A stretch of DNA of 64,000 nt, from the NCBI RefSeq assembly GCF_001425575.1, contig NZ_LMRD01000001.1, forward strand, positions 126,537-190,536. Reading direction: 5' to 3'. The notes beneath the pieces were generated by a model. That model did no database searches. It saw nothing but the letters and a program-made list of their open reading frames with translations, and was not told the origin of the DNA. This document shows positions 33,312 through 41,368 of this stretch, one piece after another. The DNA is from Aurantimonas sp. Leaf443 (GTDB lineage: Bacteria; Pseudomonadota; Alphaproteobacteria; Rhizobiales; Rhizobiaceae). Numbering within the stretch: position 1 is the first letter of the stretch; every line of letters begins with the position of its first letter. The position numbers were made by a program, and so were the translations under genes.

Positions 33312-34559
33312 ATGGCCAAGACCACGCTCATCGACAAGCTCGCGATTCTCTCGGACGCGGCGAAATACGACGCGTCCTGCGCATCCTCCGGATCCACGCG
33401 GCGCGACAGCATGGCGACGAAGGGCATCGGCTCGACGGAGGGTTCGGGCATCTGCCACGCCTATGCGCCGGACGGGCGATGCATCTCGCTTCTCAAGATC
33501 CTGATGACGAATTTCTGCGTCTACGACTGCGTCTACTGCGTGAACCGCTCCTCCTCGAACGTGCCCCGCGCGCGCTTCTCGGTGGAGGAGGTCGTGACGC
33601 TGACGATGGAGTTCTACAAGCGCAACTATATCGAGGGCCTGTTCCTCTCCTCCGGCATCATCCGCTCCTCCGACTACACGATGGAGGAGATGGTGCGCAT
33701 CGCCCGCAAGCTGCGGCTGGAGGAGAACTTTGCCGGCTACATCCATCTGAAGACCATCCCCGATGCCTCGCCGGCCCTGATCGAGGAGGCCGGCCTCTTC
33801 GCCGACCGCCTGTCCATCAACATCGAACTGCCGACCGACCTGACGCTGGAGGCGCTCGCCCCCGAGAAGAACCCGCGCGACATCCGCCGCTCCATGGGGC
33901 ACCTGCGCGCCAAGATCGAGGAGCACAAGGGCGAGGCGAAGGACCGCCGCAAGCCGCGCCGCTTCTCGCCGGGCGGCCAGTCGACGCAGATGATCGTGGG
34001 CGCCGACGACAGCGACGACGCGGCGGTGCTGATGCGCTCGGAGAACCTCTACGGCAACTTCCACTTGAAGCGGGTCTACTATTCGGCCTTCTCGCCGATC
34101 CCCGACGGCTCCTCGCGCCTGCCCCTCGCAAAGCCCCCGCTGATGCGCGAGCACCGGCTCTACCAGGCCGACTGGCTGATGCGCTTCTACGGTTTCGAGC
34201 GCGGCGAGATCGTCTCGGGCGGGACGGACGGGATGCTGGATCTGGCGATCGATCCCAAGCTCGCCTGGGCGCTTAAGAACCGCGACCGCTTTCCCGTGGA
34301 CGTCAATCGCGCCGACCGCGAGGCGCTCCTGCGCGTGCCGGGCTTCGGCACGCGGGCGGTGAACCGCATCCTCTCGACGCGGCGCCACCGCACGCTTCGG
34401 CTCGACGACGTGGCGCGTCTCTGCCAGTCGGTTGACAAGGTCCGCCCCTTCGTCACCGCCCTCGACTGGTCTCCCGGCGGCACGACCGACGAGGAGGCCC
34501 TGCGCCAGCGCTTCCTGCCGAAGACCAGGGCCGCGTCGGCGCAGATGGAGCTGTTCTGA
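33312..34559 (+). CDS. Putative DNA modification/repair radical SAM protein
   Basis: A 415-residue radical SAM enzyme of the spore-photoproduct-lyase-like DNA-repair group. The [4Fe-4S]/SAM motif is Cys69-x3-Cys73-x2-Cys76 (CVYDCVYC). The C-terminus carries a helix-hairpin-helix (NRADREALLRVPGFGTRAVNRIL), expected to contact DNA. This family is consistently encoded beside a protein with the TIGR03915/DUF4130 domain, found here at 34998. The reaction is unknown, but a radical chemistry on damaged bases is the usual proposal. The frame is open upstream; MAKTTLIDKLAIL is preferred, with AAGGG just ahead. A CTATAA box at 33299 would place the transcript start almost at the ATG. Confidence 0.88.
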   Translation: MAKTTLIDKLAILSDAAKYDASCASSGSTRRDSMATKGIGSTEGSGICHAYAPDGRCISLLKILMTNFCVYDCVYCVNRSSSNVPRARFSVEEVVTLTMEFYKRNYIEGLFLSSGIIRSSDYTMEEMVRIARKLRLEENFAGYIHLKTIPDASPALIEEAGLFADRLSINIELPTDLTLEALAPEKNPRDIRRSMGHLRAKIEEHKGEAKDRRKPRRFSPGGQSTQMIVGADDSDDAAVLMRSENLYGNFHLKRVYYSAFSPIPDGSSRLPLAKPPLMREHRLYQADWLMRFYGFERGEIVSGGTDGMLDLAIDPKLAWALKNRDRFPVDVNRADREALLRVPGFGTRAVNRILSTRRHRTLRLDDVARLCQSVDKVRPFVTALDWSPGGTTDEEALRQRFLPKTRAASAQMELF

Positions 34560-34577
34560 TCCGCCGCCGGGCTTGCA

Positions 34578-34823
34578 TCACCGCGCGGGGGTGAAGGGTT
34601 CGGCCCGCCCGTTGTCGGTGAGGGCGTCGTCCGTCAGATCGTCGCCGGGCGGGGCGAAGGCGGGTCCGCAAAGCGCGACATAGGCCGCGTGGCTGAGGAG
34701 CACGAAAGCCGGCCGGCCGTGCTCCGTCACCAGAAGGGGCCCGGCCGAGACGCTGAGAAGCGCGGCCGGGACGTTTCGTTCGAGGTCCGGGACGGTGATC
34801 GTCCTCTCGCCGGTCCGTGACAT
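34578..34823 (-). CDS. Phd/YefM-like antitoxin (orphan)
   Basis: An 81-residue protein with the Phd/YefM N-terminal fold: TITVPDLERNVPAALLSVSAGPLLVTEHGRP followed by AFVLLSHAAYVAL. A Pro/Asp-rich tail could neutralise a toxin. The ribosome binding site GGGAGG lies 6 nt before the ATG at 34823. No toxin gene follows on the minus strand: the gene ends 18 bp from the convergent radical SAM stop. It faces away from the UdgX fusion gene, so it may act as a small repressor of the shared upstream region. The start is well supported; function is inferred from fold only. Confidence 0.75.
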   Translation of the reverse strand: MSRTGERTITVPDLERNVPAALLSVSAGPLLVTEHGRPAFVLLSHAAYVALCGPAFAPPGDDLTDDALTDNGRAEPFTPAR

Positions 34824-34997
34824 GGCGCGCCTCCCTGGCAGGCCGCAGCCTACACGATCGCGCGGCGGCGCGCATCTCCCCGTCGCCTTGCCCCGGCATC
34901 CCGGCCTTTTCGCGCGCGGGGGCGAACCCGCCCGGGCCGTCGCCCGTTTCTCTCCCGACCCCTCCAAGGGGCCGCGCCACTGCCGGGATCCGCCACG

Positions 34998-36482
34998 ATG
35001 TTCACCGCCGCCCTGTCCTTCCCGGCCGATTTCGACGGATGGCGCGCCGCCGCGCGGCGGGCGCTCCTCTCGGGCGTCAGGCCGCAGGACATGGCCTTCA
35101 CCGTCGGCGACGAGACGCCCGGCCTCTTCGCCGAGCCCTTGCCGGAGCCCCCTTCCGAGGCGCCGCAGCCGAGCGTGCCCAAGAGCTTCATGGAACTGGC
35201 CGCCCGCCTCGTCTGCCATGCCGACGCGGATCGCTTCACCTTCGCCTACAAGCTCCTGTGGCGCCTGCAGGGGCAGAAGTCGCTGCTGCAGGTTGCCTCC
35301 GACACGGATGTCCTGCGCGCCGCCGAGATGGAGAAGGCGGTGCGGCGCGACGCCCACAAGATGAAGGCCTTCGTGCGCTTCCGCGAGGTGGAGACCGAGG
35401 ACGGCGCCCGGCACTACGTCGCGTGGTTCGAGCCCTTCCACCATATCGTCGAGCGCACCGCGCCCTTCTTCATGCGCCGCTTTCCCGGCATGGTCTGGAC
35501 GATCATGACGCCCGAGCGCACCGCCCATTGGGATGGCGCGGAGCTCACCTTCCTGCCCGGCGCCTCGAAGGAGATGCGCCCGAAGGACGACGACATGGAG
35601 GCGCTCTGGCTCACCTACTACGCCTCGATCTTCAACCCCGCCCGCCTCAAGGTGAAGGCGATGCAGGCGGAGATGCCGAAGAAATACTGGCACAACATGC
35701 CCGAGACCGCGCTCATCGGCGGGCTCGTGGCGGGCGCCGAAGCGGCCTCGCGCCGCATGCTGGAAACCGCGCCCACCCTGCCGAGTTTGCGCCATGTGAG
35801 GCAGGTCGAGCGCGGGGAGGAACGGGTGCGGGCAGGGTCCGGAACGAGCGAGGCCTTCGCCGGCTTCAACAAGCGCCCCGAGACGATCGAGGAGGCGCGC
35901 GAGCAGGCCCGGCACTGCAAGGCCTGCGATCTCTGGGAGCCGGCGACGCAGACCGTCTTCGGCAAGGGCCCGCCGGACGCGCCGGTGATCTTCGTCGGCG
36001 AGCAGCCGGGCGACCAGGAGGATATCGCCGGCGAGCCCTTCATCGGCCCGGCCGGCAAGGTCTTCGACCAGGCGCTGGCGGCGGCGGGCGTCGACCGCGA
36101 GCGGGCTTACGTCACCAATTCGGTCAAGCACTTCAAGTTCACGCCGCGCGGCAAGCGGCGCATCCACATGAAGCCTAATATCGGCGAGGTGCGCGCCTGT
36201 CACGGCTGGCTCGAGATCGAGCGCGACCTGATCCGCCCGAAGCTCCTCGTGGCGCTGGGCGCCACGGCCGCCGCCGCCATTCTCGGCAAGAGCGTGACGA
36301 TCCGCGACACGCGCTCGAAGCTTATCGATCTCGACGAGACGACCAAGCTCCTCGTCACCGTGCACCCCGCCTATATCCTGCGCTTGCCCGATCCCGAGGC
36401 GCAGCGGCGCGAGACGGCGGCCTTCAACGCCGATATGGGCCTCGTCCTCGATTTCCTGCCCGAGCTGAAGGCGGCCGCCTGA
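34998..36482 (+). CDS. DUF4130-UdgX fusion, uracil-DNA binding/repair protein
   Basis: A 494-residue fusion. The N-terminal half (about 1-245, SFMELAARLVCHADADRFTF, FRFREVE-like strands, HHIVERTAPFFMRRF) is the TIGR03915/DUF4130 domain that accompanies radical SAM repair proteins. The C-terminal half (about 285-494) is a family-4-like uracil-DNA glycosylase with CKAC (Cys307, Cys310) and motif GEQPGDQED (334-342). The KRRIH loop has His390, the hallmark of UdgX, whose His attacks uracil sites and traps itself covalently on DNA. TVHPAYILR is the second glycosylase motif. It probably excises or sequesters lesions together with the product of the radical SAM gene 439 bp upstream. Confidence 0.9.
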   Translation: MFTAALSFPADFDGWRAAARRALLSGVRPQDMAFTVGDETPGLFAEPLPEPPSEAPQPSVPKSFMELAARLVCHADADRFTFAYKLLWRLQGQKSLLQVASDTDVLRAAEMEKAVRRDAHKMKAFVRFREVETEDGARHYVAWFEPFHHIVERTAPFFMRRFPGMVWTIMTPERTAHWDGAELTFLPGASKEMRPKDDDMEALWLTYYASIFNPARLKVKAMQAEMPKKYWHNMPETALIGGLVAGAEAASRRMLETAPTLPSLRHVRQVERGEERVRAGSGTSEAFAGFNKRPETIEEAREQARHCKACDLWEPATQTVFGKGPPDAPVIFVGEQPGDQEDIAGEPFIGPAGKVFDQALAAAGVDRERAYVTNSVKHFKFTPRGKRRIHMKPNIGEVRACHGWLEIERDLIRPKLLVALGATAAAAILGKSVTIRDTRSKLIDLDETTKLLVTVHPAYILRLPDPEAQRRETAAFNADMGLVLDFLPELKAAA

Positions 36483-36489
36483 GGCGGCC
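36473..36489. terminator. Small hairpin at the convergent udgX-DUF2474 junction
   Basis: GGCCGCC (36473-36479) and GGCGGCC (36483-36489) flank the TGA of the DUF4130-UdgX gene. Seven GC pairs with a 3-nt loop and no T-run. It lies between two genes that converge, so it might work in both directions. Confidence 0.3.
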
Positions 36490-36506
36490 CCGCGCGGGCG
36501 CCGACC

Positions 36507-36668
36507 TCAGAGGATGGCGCTGCGGATGAGGAAGGCGACGGCGCCGAGCGCGGCGACGCCGAGCACCCAGAAGGCGACGAACCACAGGAGCCGCGAGGCG
36601 AGCGTCGATTTCGCCCGCGCCTCGCGCGCGGCCCGGTCCTGCGCGCGTGGCGTCTCCTCAGGGCTCAA
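36507..36668 (-). CDS. DUF2474 small subunit of cyanide-insensitive oxidase
   Basis: A 53-residue single-span protein. A charged N-terminus (SPEETPRAQDRAAREARAKS) precedes RLLWFVAFWVLGVAALGAVAFLIRSAIL, which matches the DUF2474 pattern (RLxWFV…W…SVAALG…A…LIR). It starts with TTG at 36668, overlapping the cioB TGA as TTGA. Such miniproteins sit downstream of cydB/cioB genes and are thought to stabilise the oxidase as CydX does. It is easily missed because of its size and TTG start. Confidence 0.8.
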   Translation of the reverse strand: MSPEETPRAQDRAAREARAKSTLASRLLWFVAFWVLGVAALGAVAFLIRSAIL

Positions 36669-37663
36669 TGGTGATAGCCCTCGTCCGCGACCTTGCCCCG
36701 GAACACCCAGTAGGCGAAGCCGGTATAGACGAGGATGGCCGGGATCAGCACCGAGGCGCCCACGAGCAGGAAGCGCAGGCTCTCGTCGGGCGCGGCCGCG
36801 TCCCAGATCGTCACGCTCGGCGGGATGATGTTGGGAAAGAAGGTGATGCCGAGCCCGACATAGGCGAGGAGGAAGAGCGACTGCGCGCAGAGGAAGGGCC
36901 GCACGTGCCGTCCGGCCGCCAGCGCCCGGAAAAGCGCGTAGGCCGCAAACAGCGTGACGAGCGGCACGGGCGCGACGAGGAGGATCTGCGGGAAGGACAG
37001 CCAGCGCCAGTAGAAGTCCGGCTGCAGGAAGGGCATCCAGGCCGAGACCGCCGCCATCAGGAGAAGCGTGCCGACCCCCGCCACGAAGGCGTGCCGCCTC
37101 GCGATCTCCTGGACGGGCCCTTCGGTCTTCATCACCAGCCAGGTCGCCCCGAGCAGCGCGTAGCCGACGACGAGGGCCGCGCCCGTCATCGCGGAGAAGG
37201 GCGTCAGCCAGTCGAACCAGCCGCCGGCATAGGCGCGGTTCGAGACCTCGATCCCCTGCACCAGCGTGCCGAGGCAGAGCCCCTGCGCGAAGGCCGCGAC
37301 GATCGAGCCGAAGGAGAAGGACACGTCCCACAGCCAGCGCCCGCGCACCGTCTTGAACCGGTACTCGAAGGCGACGCCCCGGAAGATCAGCGCCAGGAGC
37401 ATGGCGATGATGGGCGCGTAGACCGCCGGCATGATGACCGCGTAGGCGAGGGGGAAGACGGCGAACAGCCCGCCGCCGCCCAGGATCAGCCAGGTCTCGT
37501 TGCCGTCCCAGATCGGCGCGACGGAGTTCATCGCCGTGTCGCGATGGCCGTGCGCGCCGAGGAACGGGAAGAGGATGCCGACGCCGAGGTCGAACCCGTC
37601 GAGCACCACATAGGCCATGACGGCGAAGGCGATGATGAAGGCCCAGAGGAGAGGCAGGTCCAT
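36665..37663 (-). CDS. cioB: Cytochrome bd-type (cyanide-insensitive) ubiquinol oxidase subunit II
   Basis: A 332-residue polytopic subunit with about nine membrane helices. Signature segments: LDGFDLGVGILFPFLG near the N-terminus, PIWDGNETWLILGGGGLFAVFP, and GVAFEYRFK. Together with CioA it forms a bd-type quinol oxidase reducing O2 to water without proton pumping. It starts with ATG at 37663, 10 nt after the subunit I stop. Symbol cydB would be equally acceptable; the short Q loop of subunit I argues for the CIO subfamily. Confidence 0.93.
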   Translation of the reverse strand: MDLPLLWAFIIAFAVMAYVVLDGFDLGVGILFPFLGAHGHRDTAMNSVAPIWDGNETWLILGGGGLFAVFPLAYAVIMPAVYAPIIAMLLALIFRGVAFEYRFKTVRGRWLWDVSFSFGSIVAAFAQGLCLGTLVQGIEVSNRAYAGGWFDWLTPFSAMTGAALVVGYALLGATWLVMKTEGPVQEIARRHAFVAGVGTLLLMAAVSAWMPFLQPDFYWRWLSFPQILLVAPVPLVTLFAAYALFRALAAGRHVRPFLCAQSLFLLAYVGLGITFFPNIIPPSVTIWDAAAPDESLRFLLVGASVLIPAILVYTGFAYWVFRGKVADEGYHH

Positions 37664-37673
37664 CGCGTCTCTC

Positions 37674-39095
37674 CTATTCCGCCGGGTCCGGCAGGCCGGA
37701 CAGCTTGAGCGCGGGCGCGGGCGTGATGCCGGCGCTGCGGATCGGGTGGTGCGGCGGCCGGTGCTCCTCGAAGGGCGTCGGCTCGCGGCTCATCAGGCGC
37801 AGGATGTAGAACGTGCCGGCGCCGAAGAGCAGGAAATAGACCACGATGAAGGCCAGGAGCGACGTTCCGACGGCCGCCGCCGCGATCGGCGAATGGCTCT
37901 CGGCCGTGCGCAGGAGCCCGTAGACCGTGAAGGGCTGGCGCCCGATCTCGGTCGTGATCCAGCCGGCGAGCACCGCCACGAAGCCCATCGGGCCCATGGC
38001 GATCATCGCCCGCTTCAGCCAGGGGCTCTCGTAGAGCGTGCCGCGCACCCGCTTGACCAGCGACCAGACGCCGATGCCGAGCATGGCGAAGCCGATGCCG
38101 ACCATGAGGCGGAAGGTCCAGAAGACGATGGTCGCGTTCGGCCAGTCCTCGCGCGGGAAGTCCTTCAGGCCCTTCACCTGCCCGTCGAGCGAATGGGTGA
38201 GGATGAGCGAGCCGAGATAGGGCACCTCCACCGCGTAGTCGGTGCGCCCCTCCGCCATGTTGGGAATGCCGAAGAGGGTGAGCGGCATCGGCCCCTCGGT
38301 GTTCGTCTCGAAATGGCCCTCCATCGCGGCGATCTTGGCGGGCTGGTGCTCCAGCGTGTTCACGCCGTGCATGTCGCCCGCCACGATCTGCAGCGGCGCC
38401 ACCACGGTCGCCATCCACAGCGCCATGGAGAACATGATCCGCGCCTGACCGTTGTGGCGGTTGCGCAGGAGATGGAAGGCGCCGACCGCGCCCACGATGA
38501 AGGCCGTGGTGAGATAGGCCGCCAGCACCATGTGCACGAGGCGGTAGGGGAAGGAGGGGTTGAAGACGATGGCCCACCAGTCGAGCGGGATGAACTGGCC
38601 GACCTCGTTGATGCCGTAGCCCGCGGGCGTGTGCATCCAGGAATTGACCGAGAGGATCCAGAAGGCCGAGAAGAACGTGCCGAGCGCCACGATGGCGGTG
38701 GCGAGGAAGTGCAGCACCAGGCCGACCTTCTTCTGCCCGAACAGCATGATGCCGAGGAAGCCCGCCTCCAGGAAGAAGGCCGAGAGCACCTCGTAGGCCA
38801 TCAGCGGCCCGAGCACGGGGCCGGTCTTGTCGGAGAAGACCGACCAGTTCGTGCCGAACTGGTAGCTCATCACGATGCCGGAGACGACGCCCATGCCGAA
38901 GACGACGGCGAAGATCTTCACCCAGTAGCGGAACACGTCCATGTAGACGGCCTTGCCCGTCGCCAGGAACAGCCCTTCCAGCACCGCGAGATAGGACGCG
39001 AGGCCGATGGAGAAGGCGGGAAAGATGATGTGGAACGAGACGGTGAAGGCGAACTGGAGTCGCGCCAGCACCACGGGATCGAAGCCTTCGAACAT
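37674..39095 (-). CDS. cioA: Cytochrome bd-type (cyanide-insensitive) ubiquinol oxidase subunit I
   Basis: A 473-residue haem-bearing subunit. The haem-ligating His22 lies in FAFTVSFHIIFPAF; later blocks are FGMGVVSGIVMSYQFGTNW and the WITTEIGRQPFTVYG region. GRQPF differs from the common GRQPW. The quinol loop is short, typical of CIO-type rather than E. coli bd-I oxidase. Two ATGs (39101 and 39095) are possible. An AGGG 7 nt before the second and the usual MFEGFD N-terminus favour 39095. It diverges from the glycerate kinase gene and leads cioB and the DUF2474 gene. Confidence 0.93.
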   Translation of the reverse strand: MFEGFDPVVLARLQFAFTVSFHIIFPAFSIGLASYLAVLEGLFLATGKAVYMDVFRYWVKIFAVVFGMGVVSGIVMSYQFGTNWSVFSDKTGPVLGPLMAYEVLSAFFLEAGFLGIMLFGQKKVGLVLHFLATAIVALGTFFSAFWILSVNSWMHTPAGYGINEVGQFIPLDWWAIVFNPSFPYRLVHMVLAAYLTTAFIVGAVGAFHLLRNRHNGQARIMFSMALWMATVVAPLQIVAGDMHGVNTLEHQPAKIAAMEGHFETNTEGPMPLTLFGIPNMAEGRTDYAVEVPYLGSLILTHSLDGQVKGLKDFPREDWPNATIVFWTFRLMVGIGFAMLGIGVWSLVKRVRGTLYESPWLKRAMIAMGPMGFVAVLAGWITTEIGRQPFTVYGLLRTAESHSPIAAAAVGTSLLAFIVVYFLLFGAGTFYILRLMSREPTPFEEHRPPHHPIRSAGITPAPALKLSGLPDPAE

Positions 39096-39308
39096 GGCCA
39101 TGCCCTGACAGGATGCGGGTGGGCGCAGGCACTGCGCCGCGGAACGATCGGGCCGCGGACTGCGCTCCCTTGCGGAATGCAGGATTCCTGGGCTCTCGTC
39201 CATCCTTGAGATAGCCCGCCGGCGCGGTGAAGACAGGCCGTTGCGACCATTTTGCCGGCCCGTGGCGGCACGGCGCCTCGGGCGCGCCCGCGTTCGCCGC
39301 CCCGCCTG

Positions 39309-39336
39309 TTGTGGCACCCCGCGCCCCTGCTATAGA
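39309..39336 (+). promoter_or_regulatory. Possible promoter of the glycerate kinase operon
   Basis: TTGTGG (39309-39314) and CTATAG (39330-39335) with a 15-16 nt spacer lie 22 nt before the glycerate kinase ATG. The same GCTATA box recurs before other units in this window. Confidence 0.35.
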
Positions 39337-39357
39337 GGCGCCGATTGCAGGCGAGCC

Positions 39358-40656
39358 ATGGGAGGGATCGTGGAAAGCCAGGCGAGAGAAGCGGAACTGC
39401 GGAGGATCTTCGAGAGCGCCGTCGCGTCCGCGCATCCGCGGCAGGTTCTGGCGCAGCACCTGCCCGAGCCGCCAACCGGCCGGGTCATCGTGCTCGCCGC
39501 CGGCAAGGCCGCCGCGTCCATGGCCGCCGTCGCCGAGGCCTTCTACCGGGAGCGCGGGCTCGGCCCCGAGCGCCTGTCGGGCCTTGCCGTCACGCGCGAC
39601 GGCTATGCCATGGACGCCGGCCTCGTGCCGGTCGTGGAGGGCGGCCATCCGCTGCCGAACGCGCAGGGCCTCGAGGCGAGCGCCCGCATCGTGGATCTGG
39701 CCCGTTCGGCGCGCCCGGGCGATCTCGTTCTGGCGCTGATCTCGGGCGGCGGCTCGGCGAACTGGCTGATGCCCGCGCAAGGCGTCTCGCTCGCCGACAA
39801 GCAGGCCGTGACGAAGGCGCTCCTGCGCTCGGGCGCGGGGATCGGCGAGATCAACTGCGTGCGAAAGCACCTGTCGCAGATCAAGGGCGGCCGGCTCGCC
39901 CGCGCCGTCGCAGAGGGCGTCGCCCTCCTGACGCTCGCCATTTCCGACGTTCCCGGCGACGATCCGGGCGTCATCGCCTCCGGGCCGACCGTGCCCGACG
40001 CCACGACGCTCGCCGAGGCCCGCGCCGTGGTGGAGCGCCGCGCCATCGCGCTGCCGCCCTCCTGCGTCGCCGCGCTGAACGATCCGGCGAACGAGAGTCC
40101 CAAGCCCGGCGATCCCGCCTTCGCGGACCGGCCCTTCCACATCGTCTCGACGCCCCGGGCGAGCCTCGAGGCCGCGGCACGGACGGCCGAGGGCTTCGGC
40201 TACGAGGTGCTCAGCCTGGGCGCGGACCTCGAAGGCGAGGCGCGCGAGGTCGGCGCCGAGCACGCGCGCATGGCGCTCGACGCCGCGCGGGCGGGCCGGC
40301 GCGTCGCGATCCTGTCGGGCGGCGAACTCACCGTCACGATCCGCGGCGAGGGGCGCGGCGGCCCGAACCAGGAATACGCGCTGGCGCTCGCCATCGGCCT
40401 GGCCGGCGCGCCCGGCATCGCCGCCCTTTCCGCCGACACGGACGGCACGGACGGCGGCGGCGGGCTGGCCAGCGACCCCGCCGGCGCCTTCGTCTCCCCG
40501 GCGACGCTCGAACGCGCGCGCGCGGCCGGCATCGACCCCGCCGCCCGTCTGGCCGACAACGATTCCACCGGCTTCTTCGAATCCGTCGGCGGCCTCTTCG
40601 TGCCCGGTCCCACCCATACCAATGTCAACGACTGCCGCGTCATCCTGGTCGGATGA
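39358..40656 (+). CDS. ttuD: Glycerate 2-kinase (TtuD/MOFRL family)
   Basis: A 432-residue kinase phosphorylating glycerate to 2-phosphoglycerate (DUF4147 plus MOFRL domains). Landmarks: VLAAGKAAASMAA, VVEGGHPLPNAQG, LALISGGGSANWLMP, VRKHLSQIKGGRLA and SDVPGDDPGVIASGPTVPD. In the MOFRL domain: GRGGPNQEYALALAI, DTDGTDGGG and LADNDSTGFF. The ATG at 39358 is used; a GTG at 39370 follows GGAGGG closely and may be a second start. It would feed glycerate from tartronate, tartrate or photorespiratory metabolism into glycolysis. It leads a three-gene unit. Confidence 0.92.
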   Translation: MGGIVESQAREAELRRIFESAVASAHPRQVLAQHLPEPPTGRVIVLAAGKAAASMAAVAEAFYRERGLGPERLSGLAVTRDGYAMDAGLVPVVEGGHPLPNAQGLEASARIVDLARSARPGDLVLALISGGGSANWLMPAQGVSLADKQAVTKALLRSGAGIGEINCVRKHLSQIKGGRLARAVAEGVALLTLAISDVPGDDPGVIASGPTVPDATTLAEARAVVERRAIALPPSCVAALNDPANESPKPGDPAFADRPFHIVSTPRASLEAAARTAEGFGYEVLSLGADLEGEAREVGAEHARMALDAARAGRRVAILSGGELTVTIRGEGRGGPNQEYALALAIGLAGAPGIAALSADTDGTDGGGGLASDPAGAFVSPATLERARAAGIDPAARLADNDSTGFFESVGGLFVPGPTHTNVNDCRVILVG

Positions 40657-40681
40657 ACGCCACGCACGAAAGGCCACGTCC

Positions 40682-41368
40682 ATGAAACGCTCGCGCGTCA
40701 ACGAGATCCTGAAGGCGGGCGACGCGTTCATCCGGTCCTTCGGCTATGTCATGCCGCCCTTCGCCTATCTGACGCCCGCCGAGATGCGCGCCCGGCGCGA
40801 CGAGCTCTCGCTCGTCGTCGAACGGCGCATGGGCTGGGACGTCACCGACTACGGCAAGGAGGATTTCGACCGGCTCGGCCTCTTCCTCTTCACGACTCGT
40901 AATGGCGACGCCTCCGATCTTTCGAAGGGCACGGGCATGCTCTACGCTGAGAAGATCATGATCTCGCGCCACGACCAGATCTCGCCGATGCACCGCCATG
41001 TCGTGAAGGCCGAGGACATCATCAATCGCGGCGGCGCCACCCTGGCGCTCGAGCTCTTCGAGAGCGCGCCGGACGGCTCGATCGACGAGGGCGCGCCGGT
41101 CCGCGTGCAGGTGGACGGGGTCACGCGCACCCTTGCCGCCGGCGGCATCCTGAAGCTTATGCCCGGCGAGAGCGTCACGCTCCTGCCCGGCAACTGGCAC
41201 GCCTTCTGGGGCGAGGGCGGCGACGTCCTGATCGGCGAGGTCTCGACCGTGAACGACGATCTGACCGACAACATCTTCCGTGAACCCATCGGCCGTTTCG
41301 CCGAGATCGAAGAGGACGAAGAGCCCTGGCACCTTCTCGTCGCCGATTACGACAAGTGGCTGCGCTAG
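40682..41368 (+). CDS. D-lyxose ketol-isomerase family protein
   Basis: A 228-residue cupin-fold enzyme of the D-lyxose isomerase family (lyxose/xylulose and mannose/fructose interconversion). The metal site is expected in QISPMHRHVVKAEDI (two His and a Glu) with a further His in LPGNWHAFWGE. Length and the N-terminal MKRSRVNEIL with YLTPAEM match family members. It starts 25 nt after the glycerate kinase stop. The context suggests a pentose or sugar-acid breakdown module. Actual substrate unknown. Confidence 0.85.
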   Translation: MKRSRVNEILKAGDAFIRSFGYVMPPFAYLTPAEMRARRDELSLVVERRMGWDVTDYGKEDFDRLGLFLFTTRNGDASDLSKGTGMLYAEKIMISRHDQISPMHRHVVKAEDIINRGGATLALELFESAPDGSIDEGAPVRVQVDGVTRTLAAGGILKLMPGESVTLLPGNWHAFWGEGGDVLIGEVSTVNDDLTDNIFREPIGRFAEIEEDEEPWHLLVADYDKWLR

